A stretch of DNA of 38,083 nt from Roseomonas sp. (GTDB taxonomy: Bacteria > Pseudomonadota > Alphaproteobacteria > Acetobacterales > Acetobacteraceae): positions 1-38,083 of the forward strand of contig JADCFX010000079.1 of the NCBI GenBank assembly GCA_020249285.1, read 5' to 3'. The notes below the pieces were generated by a model, which had not been told where the DNA came from, made no database searches, and saw only the letters and a program-made list of their open reading frames with translations. Of this stretch, positions 1 to 6,423 are shown piece after piece (position 1 is the first letter of the stretch; every line of letters starts with the position of its first letter). The position numbers and the translations under genes are program-made.

Positions 1-1
1 G

Positions 2-823
2 GAAAATCAGCGCGCCTGGCTGCCCAGGATGGCGGCGGGCGAGATGATCGGCGCCATCGCCATGACCGAACCTGGCATGGGCAGCGATTTGAAGGCGATC
101 CGCACCTCTGCGGTGCGTGATGGCGATCATTGGGTGATCAATGGCGCCAAGACCTTCATTTCCAATGGCCAGAATGCCGGGCTGGTGATTGTGGTCTGCC
201 GCACGGACCCAGAAGGCGGCAGCCGCGGTCTTTCATTGATTTGCGTGGAAGAAGGCACGCCCGGTTTCACCAAGGGCCGCAACCTTGAGAAGATCGGCCT
301 GCATGCGCAGGACACCAGCGAGCTTTTCTTTCAGGATGTGCGTGTTCCGATCAACAATCTTTTGGGCGCGGAAAACGCCGGTTTCCGGCAATTGATGCAT
401 CAATTGCCGCAGGAACGCCTGATCATCGCTATCCGCTGTGGCACCAGTATGGAAACCATGCTGCAGCAGACCATCGCCTATACCAAGCAGCGCGAGATCT
501 TTGGGCAAAAGGTTTTCGATTTCCAGGTGCATCGCTTCAAGCTGGCCCAGGCGAAGGCCGAGATTGGCATGTTCCGCGTCTATTTGGATGATTGCATTGC
601 GCGCCACATGAAGGGCGAGCTCACCGCCGAGGAAGCGGCCGCGGCCAAATTGCTCGGCACGGAAATGCAGAACCGCCTGCTGGATGATTTCCTGCAAATG
701 CATGGTGGCTATGGCTATATGGCGGAATATGATATTGGCCGTGCCTGGGCTGATGCGCGGGTTGGGCGCATCTATGGTGGGTCTTCCGAAGTGATGCGGG
801 AAATCATCGCCCGTACACTTTGA
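2..823 (+). CDS. Acyl-CoA dehydrogenase, 5'-truncated by the window edge
   Basis: The reading frame is open from base 2 (ENQRAWLPRM...), so the N-terminal domain lies outside the window; the ATG at 29 is internal. What remains is the middle beta domain (MTEPGMGSDL, a typical substrate/FAD-binding stretch) and the C-terminal helical domain. The stretch LPQERL (codons near 404-421) resembles long-chain acyl-CoA dehydrogenases, in which the Glu of this motif is the catalytic base. The ending IYGGSSEVMREI has Gly where medium-chain enzymes carry their Glu, which agrees with the long-chain type. The enzyme would oxidise an acyl-CoA to the 2-enoyl-CoA using FAD, in the cytoplasm. The next gene, a Bug-type binding protein, starts 38 bases downstream and is probably co-transcribed, but the substrate cannot be read from sequence. 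Family assignment is firm; chain-length specificity is inference. Confidence 0.93.
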   Translation, partial: ENQRAWLPRMAAGEMIGAIAMTEPGMGSDLKAIRTSAVRDGDHWVINGAKTFISNGQNAGLVIVVCRTDPEGGSRGLSLICVEEGTPGFTKGRNLEKIGLHAQDTSELFFQDVRVPINNLLGAENAGFRQLMHQLPQERLIIAIRCGTSMETMLQQTIAYTKQREIFGQKVFDFQVHRFKLAQAKAEIGMFRVYLDDCIARHMKGELTAEEAAAAKLLGTEMQNRLLDDFLQMHGGYGYMAEYDIGRAWADARVGRIYGGSSEVMREIIARTL

Positions 824-861
824 AATCCAGTCCTCACAAACAAGAACAGGGAGCAAAAACC

Positions 862-1821
862 ATGAATCGCCGGCAAATCCTTCTCTCCGCCCTTGCCGCC
901 CCGGCCATCGCGCCAGGGCTTGCGGCGGCACAAAGCTTTCCGTCGCGCCCCATTACGCTGTTGGTTCCCTTCCCGCCGGGGGGGGCGACGGATGTGCAAA
1001 TGCGCGGCTTTGCCGAAGCCGCATCGCGCGCTTTTGGCGTGCAGGTGCTGACCGAAAATCGCCCCGGCGCAGGCGCGACACTTTCCGCCGCCGGCGTCGC
1101 CCGCGCGCGGCCAGATGGTTATACCATTGCGCAATTTCCGCTGCCCGCCATGCGCCTGCCCTTCATGCAGCGCATGGCGTTCAATCCACGCACCGATTTC
1201 ACCGCGATCATGCATCTGACTGGCTATTTGTTTATCATGTGCGTCCGCGGCGATGGCCCGTATCAGCGCTGGGCTGATCTGGTGGCGGATGCGCGCCGCC
1301 GCCCGGGTGAAATTCGCATCGGCAATACGGGCGCCAATGGCACGCCGCATCTGGCGAATGTTGATCTGGCCACGCGCGAAAACCTCGATATCGTCCATGT
1401 GCCCTTTCGTGGAGAGGGTGATGCGATACCCAGCCTGCTTGGTGGCCATATCGAAGCCTGCTCGGCCGGTTCCGGCACGCTGCCCATGATCCTTGAAGGG
1501 CGGCTGCGTGCGCTGAATGTCTGGACACGTCAGCGCAGCCGCAAGCTGCCCGATGTGCCGACACTGCTTGATCTTGGCTATCAGGATATGGTGATCACCT
1601 CACCCTATGGGCTGGTGGGGCCTGCCGGCATGGACCCTGATATCGTCGAAAAACTACATCAGGGTTTCCGCACGGCGCTGAATGATCCATCGCATCTTGC
1701 GACGCTCGATCGCTTGGATATGCCGGTGGAATATCTGAACCCGGCTGACTATGCCGCCTTCATCAAGCGCACGATTGATGAGGAAGAAGCGCGCGTGAAC
1801 CGGCTTGGATTGCGCGGGTGA
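862..1821 (+). CDS. Bug/TctC-family periplasmic solute-binding protein
   Basis: A 319-residue tripartite tricarboxylate transporter receptor-like protein. It begins with a basic n-region (MNRRQ), a hydrophobic core and an Ala-rich cleavage site near residue 23-24 (GLAAAQ), then the family hallmark VPFPPGGATD at about residues 35-44. Proteins of this family bind carboxylates or other small organic anions in the periplasm; many are orphans without TctA/TctB permease genes, and none is seen here. The start at 862 was chosen over an in-frame TTG at 820 because it gives a clean signal peptide and is preceded by AGGGAG at 848-853 with 8-base spacing. The gene lies 38 bases after the acyl-CoA dehydrogenase, suggesting a shared catabolic role. 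It is followed by a strong hairpin. Confidence 0.93.
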   Translation: MNRRQILLSALAAPAIAPGLAAAQSFPSRPITLLVPFPPGGATDVQMRGFAEAASRAFGVQVLTENRPGAGATLSAAGVARARPDGYTIAQFPLPAMRLPFMQRMAFNPRTDFTAIMHLTGYLFIMCVRGDGPYQRWADLVADARRRPGEIRIGNTGANGTPHLANVDLATRENLDIVHVPFRGEGDAIPSLLGGHIEACSAGSGTLPMILEGRLRALNVWTRQRSRKLPDVPTLLDLGYQDMVITSPYGLVGPAGMDPDIVEKLHQGFRTALNDPSHLATLDRLDMPVEYLNPADYAAFIKRTIDEEEARVNRLGLRG

Positions 1822-1827
1822 ATTGCA

Positions 1828-1865
1828 GAGCGGTTTCCGTTCACGTGCGTTCACGGGAACCGCTC
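1828..1865 (+). terminator. Terminator-like hairpin after the Bug gene
   Basis: Two 13-base arms (GAGCGGTTTCCGT at 1828-1840 and ACGGGAACCGCTC at 1853-1865) pair around a 12-base loop. The one mismatch becomes a U-G wobble in plus-strand RNA, so the hairpin is intact in the transcript of the upstream gene. The following bases (AGAAATCTTGTTTGG) are T-rich but not a pure T-tract. It starts seven bases after the stop codon, which supports termination, but release efficiency cannot be judged. Confidence 0.6.
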
Positions 1866-1878
1866 AGAAATCTTGTTT

Positions 1879-1926
1879 GGTCGCGTTTTCCGAGCCGCCA
1901 AGTGATTCCACTTGGTTTGAGAATGC
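1879..1926 (-). repeat. Dispersed nested-palindrome repeat, copy A
   Basis: One of three 48-bp copies in the window (others at 9694-9741 and 34552-34599), matching copy B at 45 of 48 positions. Read on the minus strand it follows directly on the TAG stop of the BOF-protein gene (1927-1929). It has an inner stem CCAAGTG-GAAT-CACTTGG and an outer pair GCATTCTC/GAAAACGC. The outer pair has two A-C mismatches on the minus strand, but these are G-U wobbles on the plus strand. The gap between the convergent genes ending at 1821 and 1927 is therefore almost filled by the hairpin at 1828-1865 plus this element. Confidence 0.85.
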
Positions 1927-2274
1927 CTAAAGAAGATTGAGTGACTTCACCCAGATGTATCGCCCGGCATTGCTCTGATCGACCTCGCCCATGATTCTCA
2001 CCCGTGTTTGCGGGCTGACTTGGCGACCGCCGAATGTGGCGGCTGGGATTTCAACGCGTATCTGTGCATTACCCTCTGAGAACTGGAAATAATCTCCCCG
2101 GAGATGGGCGGTGATGTTGCCTTCCAGGGTCACATAGGTTCCCACGCGGAGGTTCAGCGCATCCGCGACGCTGCTTGGGGCACCCTGAACGCTGGGGCCG
2201 GTGAATTGCGCGAAAGCCGATGCACTACAGGTAACGGCGAAGAGTGAAGCAAGAATGGTCCGTCGTTTGAGCAT
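1927..2274 (-). CDS. Periplasmic BOF (YgiW/YdeI-type) OB-fold protein
   Basis: A 115-residue secreted protein with a signal peptide (MLKRRTILASLFAVTCSASAFAQ region, cleavage near residue 23) and a bacterial OB-fold (BOF) domain from about residue 43 to the end. Recognisable blocks are YVTLEGNIT, RGDYFQFSEG, VEIPAATFGG, VRIMGEVD and YIWVKSLNLL, the strand pattern of this family. Relatives such as YgiW and YdeI are stress-associated periplasmic proteins thought to bind a small charged ligand; the exact role is not established. The start at 2274 was chosen because AAAGGA lies 8 bases upstream; two ATGs at 2283 and 2304 are in frame but badly spaced from this site. It is downstream of the amidase on the same strand with a 215-base gap holding a hairpin, so it is probably a separate unit. 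Confidence 0.88.
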   Translation of the reverse strand: MLKRRTILASLFAVTCSASAFAQFTGPSVQGAPSSVADALNLRVGTYVTLEGNITAHLRGDYFQFSEGNAQIRVEIPAATFGGRQVSPQTRVRIMGEVDQSNAGRYIWVKSLNLL

Positions 2275-2433
2275 GTGAAGCATCCTTTTGCTTTTATCTG
2301 ACATACCCCAAACGGGACGCCAGCTGACGGCAATATCGCCTGAATAAGAAGGCCGATCAACCATTGTCCTTGTCGTGCCGCGCCCATGGTCGAGAAGGCT
2401 GCTCGCCGCTTGGTTTGCGGGGCTGATGGCATA

Positions 2434-2465
2434 TCGGCGTGATCCCTGAAGCCGGATCACGCCGA
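2434..2465 (-). terminator. Perfect 12-bp hairpin downstream of the amidase
   Basis: Arms 2434-2445 and 2454-2465 (TCGGCGTGATCC / GGATCACGCCGA) pair perfectly around an 8-base loop. The element is 25 bases past the amidase stop on the minus strand and upstream of the BOF gene, so a terminator or processing hairpin is the natural reading. There is no T-tract on either strand. The rest of 2275-2489 shows no gene; it presumably carries the BOF-gene promoter, which I could not pick out with confidence. Confidence 0.5.
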
Positions 2466-2489
2466 AGCAAGCCCTTCCAGAACGTAGCG

Positions 2490-3881
2490 CTACGCTGCCA
2501 TCGCCGGGCGCTGCGCCCGCCACCCCGCGGCCAATTCATAAGCCTGACCAGCGTGGAGCACGGTCGCATCCTCAAAGGGTCTGCCCACAATCTGCGCGCC
2601 CACCGGCATGCCGCCTGCGCCAAAGCCGGTGCAAACCGTCAGCGCCGGTTGGCCGGTCAGGTTGAAGGGGATGGTGAAATTCGGCACCTCAAAAGACGCC
2701 CATTTCGTCATCTGGTGAATGGGCCGCGCTTCACCTGGTTGGGCTGCGGTCACCAGCAAATCGCAATCGGTCATGGCGGCGGCGACGGCTTCGCATAATT
2801 CACGCCGTCGGCGCTGCGCCTGGATGTAATCCGCAGCCGTAATGGTAGCCGCCACCGCCAGCCTTTCACGCAGAAACTCACCATAGGCGCGGTATTTTTC
2901 GCGCATCCAATTCTCATGCACGGCGTAAGCATCAGCGGCCAGAATAAGCCAGCCAGCCGCGTTGAAATCAGCCAGCGGCGGCAGCTTCACGTCGCGGATT
3001 TCCGCCCCTTGCGCGGCGAGTGTGCTGGTCAGATGCGCAATCCCCGCCGCCATGCCGGGGCTGACTTTGCAGTCATCCTCATGGAAATGGCGGATCACGC
3101 CGATGCGGAGCCCCTTCACGCCACCATTCAACCCGGAAAGCAGATCAGGCCGCGGGCGATTGGCGGAAGATGGGTCGGCAGGGTCATGCCCTGTCATGGC
3201 ATCCAGCAGCAGCGCGCAATCTTCCACTGTCCAGGCCATGGGGCCGGTCGTGTCCAGGCTTTGCGAAAGGGGCAGCACGCCGGTGCGCGAACAAAGCCCA
3301 TAGCTCGGCTTGATGCCGGCAATGCCGCAGAGCGATGCCGGGCCGCGAATGGAACCACCCGTGTCAGACCCCGTGCCACCCAGGATCATGCCGGCGGCCA
3401 CGGCAGCGCCGGTGCCGGAGGAAGACCCGCCGGTGAAATATTCCGTATTCCAGGGATTGCGCGCAGGCGGCCAGGGCAGATCGAAGGAAGGCCCGCCCCA
3501 GGCGAATTCATGCGTGGCAAGCTTGCCCAGCATCACCGCGCCCGCTTCGCGCCAGCGCCGCACCACAGCGGAATCCGCCTTGGGCACATGGTGTTCCAGC
3601 ACGCGCGAATGGCCCGTGGTGGTGACCCCCGCCGTTTCGTAAATATCCTTATGTGCCACGGGGATTCCATCAAGTGGCCCACGCAGCGCGCCGGCTGTCT
3701 GCCGCGCTTCGGCGGCCTTTGCCTGTTCCAGCGCGATTTCTGGCGTGAAGCGGATGAAGGCATGCAGCGCCGGGTTCAACTTTTCTGACCGCGCCAGGTG
3801 ATCCTTCATCAATTCAACGGGGGAAACCCGCTTCGCGGCGATATCGCGCGCCGCACTGGCGATGGTGGGGAAGCTGGTCAT
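2490..3881 (-). CDS. Amidase-signature family hydrolase
   Basis: A 463-residue amidase-signature enzyme of normal family length. The Ser-cisSer-Lys triad is visible: Lys78 in GIPVAHKD, cis-Ser153 in the Ser/Gly-rich loop GGSSSGTGAA, and nucleophile Ser177 in GSDTGGSIR. Such enzymes hydrolyse C-N amide bonds in the cytoplasm through an acyl-enzyme. The substrate is not readable; GatA, AtzE, allophanate hydrolase and other amidases share this fold. The start overlaps the stop of the upstream 64-residue gene by four bases (ATGA), implying translational coupling with a GatC/AtzG-like partner. That pairing argues for an AtzE-like or other two-subunit amidase rather than a true GatA, since no gatB is present. 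The gene is followed by a perfect hairpin. Confidence 0.92.
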   Translation of the reverse strand: MTSFPTIASAARDIAAKRVSPVELMKDHLARSEKLNPALHAFIRFTPEIALEQAKAAEARQTAGALRGPLDGIPVAHKDIYETAGVTTTGHSRVLEHHVPKADSAVVRRWREAGAVMLGKLATHEFAWGGPSFDLPWPPARNPWNTEYFTGGSSSGTGAAVAAGMILGGTGSDTGGSIRGPASLCGIAGIKPSYGLCSRTGVLPLSQSLDTTGPMAWTVEDCALLLDAMTGHDPADPSSANRPRPDLLSGLNGGVKGLRIGVIRHFHEDDCKVSPGMAAGIAHLTSTLAAQGAEIRDVKLPPLADFNAAGWLILAADAYAVHENWMREKYRAYGEFLRERLAVAATITAADYIQAQRRRRELCEAVAAAMTDCDLLVTAAQPGEARPIHQMTKWASFEVPNFTIPFNLTGQPALTVCTGFGAGGMPVGAQIVGRPFEDATVLHAGQAYELAAGWRAQRPAMAA

Positions 3882-4072
3882 GCGCTGGCCCCCTTCAGGG
3901 TGAAGATGGTGGCGGATTCCACGGATACTTCGCGCGGGGTGCGCACGCGCGCGGCGGCGGCTTGGATATGGGCGGAAGCGGCGCGAATGCCTTCCTTCTC
4001 AGCCTCCGTCAGATCAAGCCCGGCTTGGGCCATCAGGGCTTCGAAATGCGCCTTATCGAGGGGTTGGGCCAT
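3878..4072 (-). CDS. Small AtzG/GatC-like amidase partner (DUF4089-like)
   Basis: A 64-residue protein, mostly predicted helical with no signal peptide, whose stop overlaps the amidase start (ATGA). The pattern of an N-terminal helix (LDKAHFEALMAQAGL), a second helix (EAEKEGIRAASAHIQAAAARV) and an extended tail resembles GatC and the AtzG-like small proteins. AtzG is known to bind the amidase AtzE and complete its oligomer. By position and shape this gene likely encodes the matching subunit of the downstream amidase. The similarity is by pattern only, since the sequence is too short for certainty. It is transcribed divergently from imuA across a 171-base gap. Confidence 0.75.
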   Translation of the reverse strand: MAQPLDKAHFEALMAQAGLDLTEAEKEGIRAASAHIQAAAARVRTPREVSVESATIFTLKGASA

Positions 4073-4207
4073 CGGGGCCTCCTTTCCATTGCTGAGGCCA
4101 CTATGGGAAATCCGGGGCAGCTAGGGAACAGGGGCCAGGGCGCTTTCTACTCTGGGTGGTGCGGCTTTTGCCCAAAAGAAGGTCTGAGGCGCCGCGATAT
4201 ATGGCTT

Positions 4208-4222
4208 GTTCTTATTTTGTTC
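4208..4222 (+). promoter_or_regulatory. LexA (SOS) box upstream of imuA
   Basis: GTTC-TTATTTT-GTTC is an exact match to the alphaproteobacterial LexA site GTTC-N7-GTTC. It ends 21 bases before the imuA start codon. A possible -35 (CTTGTT, 4205-4210) and -10 (GATAAG, 4227-4232) flank it, so bound LexA would cover the promoter spacer and block transcription until DNA damage. The leader would be short, and no good Shine-Dalgarno is seen before imuA. The -35/-10 assignment is tentative. Confidence 0.88.
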
Positions 4223-4243
4223 CTTTGATAAGCTTTCTTTCCC

Positions 4244-4933
4244 ATGGCTGCCCCCGACCCTTCCCCCGACCGTAACGCTGCCCTGGCCCGGCTGCGCGAT
4301 GCCCTGGCCGGGCTCACCACCCGCGCCCCCGGGGCTGGGGCTGCCGCGCCTATTCCGGTTTTTGCTGATCATAGCTTGATCGGGGCTGGCCTTGCGCGTG
4401 GCGCATTACATGAAGTTTGCGCCGCAAGCCCCGGATCTGGCGTGGCTTTTGCCGCCATTCTGCTGGCGCGTTGCGGCGGCCAGGTGCTGTGGATTGCGAC
4501 CGAACAGGAATCGAATCTTGTCTGGCCGCCGGGGCTTATCCCCTTTGGCCTGGCCCCGGAAAGCCTGATTCTGGCGCGGGCGGCGCGCTGGCCGGAAGCG
4601 CTTTGGGCCATGGAAGAAGCCCTGCGCTGCCCTGCCTTGGGTGGGGCCGTGCTGATGGCAGGCGCCGGCCAGGGGCTTGATCTGACCGCAACCCGCCGCC
4701 TGCATCTGGCCGCCGAGGCCGGGGGCGTTTTCGGCCTGCTACTCCGCCCGGATGGCACTGTTGGTGCTTCCGCCGCGCGCACGCGCTGGCATATCGCGCC
4801 GCTTTCCAGCACCGATGCGCCGCGCTGGCGCCTGAACTTGCTCCGCCAACGCGGCGGCGCCCCGGCGGGGCCGTGGAATATCGCCTTTGAAGCCGCAACC
4901 GGCGCGCTGCGCCTGGAAGCGGGGGGCGCATGA
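4244..4933 (+). CDS. imuA: ImuA, SOS mutagenesis RecA-like protein
   Basis: A 229-residue RecA/SulA-related protein, first gene of the imuA-imuB-dnaE2 mutasome cassette. Visible features are an N-terminal helix, ALHEVCAASPGSG around residues 54-66 in place of a true Walker A, and the strand VLWIATEQESN. The nucleotide-binding loop is degenerate, as is common for ImuA. In related bacteria ImuA helps ImuB and DnaE2 perform error-prone synthesis past lesions and may modulate RecA. The start ATG at 4244 lies 21 bases after a LexA box and has no obvious ribosome-binding site. Its stop overlaps the imuB start (ATGA at 4930-4933). Function is assigned mainly from the cassette context plus similarity. 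Confidence 0.88.
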   Translation: MAAPDPSPDRNAALARLRDALAGLTTRAPGAGAAAPIPVFADHSLIGAGLARGALHEVCAASPGSGVAFAAILLARCGGQVLWIATEQESNLVWPPGLIPFGLAPESLILARAARWPEALWAMEEALRCPALGGAVLMAGAGQGLDLTATRRLHLAAEAGGVFGLLLRPDGTVGASAARTRWHIAPLSSTDAPRWRLNLLRQRGGAPAGPWNIAFEAATGALRLEAGGA

Positions 4934-6423
4934 AGCCCGCGCGCCGTTACCTCGCCTTGTATCTGCCCTTCTGGGAAGCCGAGCATCTGCGCCAAAGCCA
5001 CCCCGATCTGCCGGCGGATACGCCCTTGGCGCTATGGGCGCGGCAGGGTGCGCGGCGCCTTTTGGTGGCGGTGGATCACGCGGCGGCAGCGGCAGGCTTG
5101 GAACCAGGCCAAGCCTTGGCCGATGCCGAGGCGCTTTTGCCCGATTTGCAGGTTTTGCCCGCCCAACCGGAAGCCTCGGCGGCGGGGCTGCGAGACCTGG
5201 CGCTTTGGGCGCAGCGCTTCACGCCCCTTTCGGCGCCGCTGCCGCCCGATGGGCTGCTGCTGGATATCACCGGCTGCGATCATCTGTTCGGCGGGGAAGC
5301 CGCTTTGCTCAGTAAAACCCTCGCGGATTTGGCCGAGCTTGGCCTGACCGCCCAGGGTGCGGTGGCGAGTGCGGCGGCCAGCGCCATGGCACTCGCGCGG
5401 GTGCGGCGAGACGCGCCGATCATCGCTGCAGGATCGGAAGAAAAAGCCGTGGCGCCCCTACCGCTTGGCCCCGCGCTACGCTTGCCGGGCGCGATGGTGG
5501 AAGACCTTGCCCGGCTTGGGTTGCGCTCCATCGGCGATGCGCTGCGCCAGCCCCGCGCGCCGCTTGCCCGGCGCTTCGGTGCGCCTTTGCTCAATGCGCT
5601 GGATGCCGCGGCGGGCCATCGCGCGCCTCCCATCACCCCCATCGCCGCGCCACCTGATTTGAGCGTGACGCGCGCCCTGCCGGAACCGATCCTGACCGCC
5701 GAGGCCATTGCCGCCTTGCTGGACCGCCTGCTGGCAGCGCTATGCGCGCGGCTTGCCCGTGCTGGGCTTGGCGCGCGTCGGCTTTCCCTGACCGCTTTTC
5801 GCGTGGATGGCACGGAACAGCGCCTGGTGATCGGCACTGGCGCGCCGAACCGCGACGCTGGCCATCTGGCGCGGCTATTCGCCGAGCCCCTCGCCAGCCT
5901 GGCGCCGGAACTGGGCTTTGAGCGTTTCACCCTGCATGCTTTGGCGACCGACCCGATGGGCGCGGAAGGGCAAGGCGCCTTGCCCATGGGCGCCGCGCCG
6001 CGTCCGGATGGGGTTTTGGCGCAGCTATTGGACAGGCTCGGCCAAAGGCTGCGCCTGGCCCACCCCGCGCCACAACCCAGCCATTGGCCGGAGAGGCAAT
6101 GGCGCGCTGCCCCCCCGCATGAAGCGCCCAGCCCCACCCCGCCCGGTTGGGGTAGCCGCACTGCACCAGTGCTGCTGCGCCGCCGGCCTGAAGCGGTACA
6201 AGTCACTACCTTTGCCGAAGGCGCCCCCGCCGCGCTGCGCTGGCGTGGCCGGCTTTACCCGCTGACCCGCGCCGAAGGCCCGTTACGGCTGGAAGCGGAA
6301 TGGTGGCATGGCGGCGCGCTGCCGCCGGCGCGGGATTATCACCGTGTGCAACTCGCTTCCGGCGAAAGGCTCTGGCTTTGTCATGCGGGCGGGCGCTGGG
6401 TGGTGCAGGGCGATTTGCCATGA
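4930..6423 (+). CDS. imuB: ImuB, catalytically inactive Y-family polymerase homologue
   Basis: A 497-residue member of the Y-family DNA polymerase superfamily. The N-terminal palm is recognisable (YLALYLPFWEAEHL, then LLLDITGCDHLFGGE around residues 109-123), followed by a thumb/helix-hairpin-helix region (MVEDLARLGLRSIGDALRQP) and little-finger-like domain. The acidic residues that coordinate metal in active enzymes are missing: motif I reads ALYLPF instead of VDMDCF, and the SxDE motif is replaced by LDIT with only Asp112 left. This is the normal state for ImuB, which works as a scaffold linking DnaE2 to the beta clamp. The gene overlaps both imuA and dnaE2 by ATGA, so the three are translationally coupled. 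Confidence 0.93.
   Translation: MKPARRYLALYLPFWEAEHLRQSHPDLPADTPLALWARQGARRLLVAVDHAAAAAGLEPGQALADAEALLPDLQVLPAQPEASAAGLRDLALWAQRFTPLSAPLPPDGLLLDITGCDHLFGGEAALLSKTLADLAELGLTAQGAVASAAASAMALARVRRDAPIIAAGSEEKAVAPLPLGPALRLPGAMVEDLARLGLRSIGDALRQPRAPLARRFGAPLLNALDAAAGHRAPPITPIAAPPDLSVTRALPEPILTAEAIAALLDRLLAALCARLARAGLGARRLSLTAFRVDGTEQRLVIGTGAPNRDAGHLARLFAEPLASLAPELGFERFTLHALATDPMGAEGQGALPMGAAPRPDGVLAQLLDRLGQRLRLAHPAPQPSHWPERQWRAAPPHEAPSPTPPGWGSRTAPVLLRRRPEAVQVTTFAEGAPAALRWRGRLYPLTRAEGPLRLEAEWWHGGALPPARDYHRVQLASGERLWLCHAGGRWVVQGDLP

Noticed and set aside
820..861. TTG start giving a 14-residue extension of the Bug protein
   Set aside because: It overlaps the previous stop and spoils the signal peptide; the ATG at 862 has a good AGGGAG site.
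2483..2494. 12-bp palindrome CGTAGCGCTACG at the amidase stop codon
   Set aside because: It has no loop, is short and overlaps coding sequence; the better hairpin is at 2434-2465.
5280..6206. Long minus-strand open frames opposite imuB (and similar ones opposite amidase, hrpB and alaS)
   Set aside because: Their translations are Arg/Ala/Ser/Pro-rich without domain patterns, and they lie antiparallel to well-recognised genes in GC-rich DNA.
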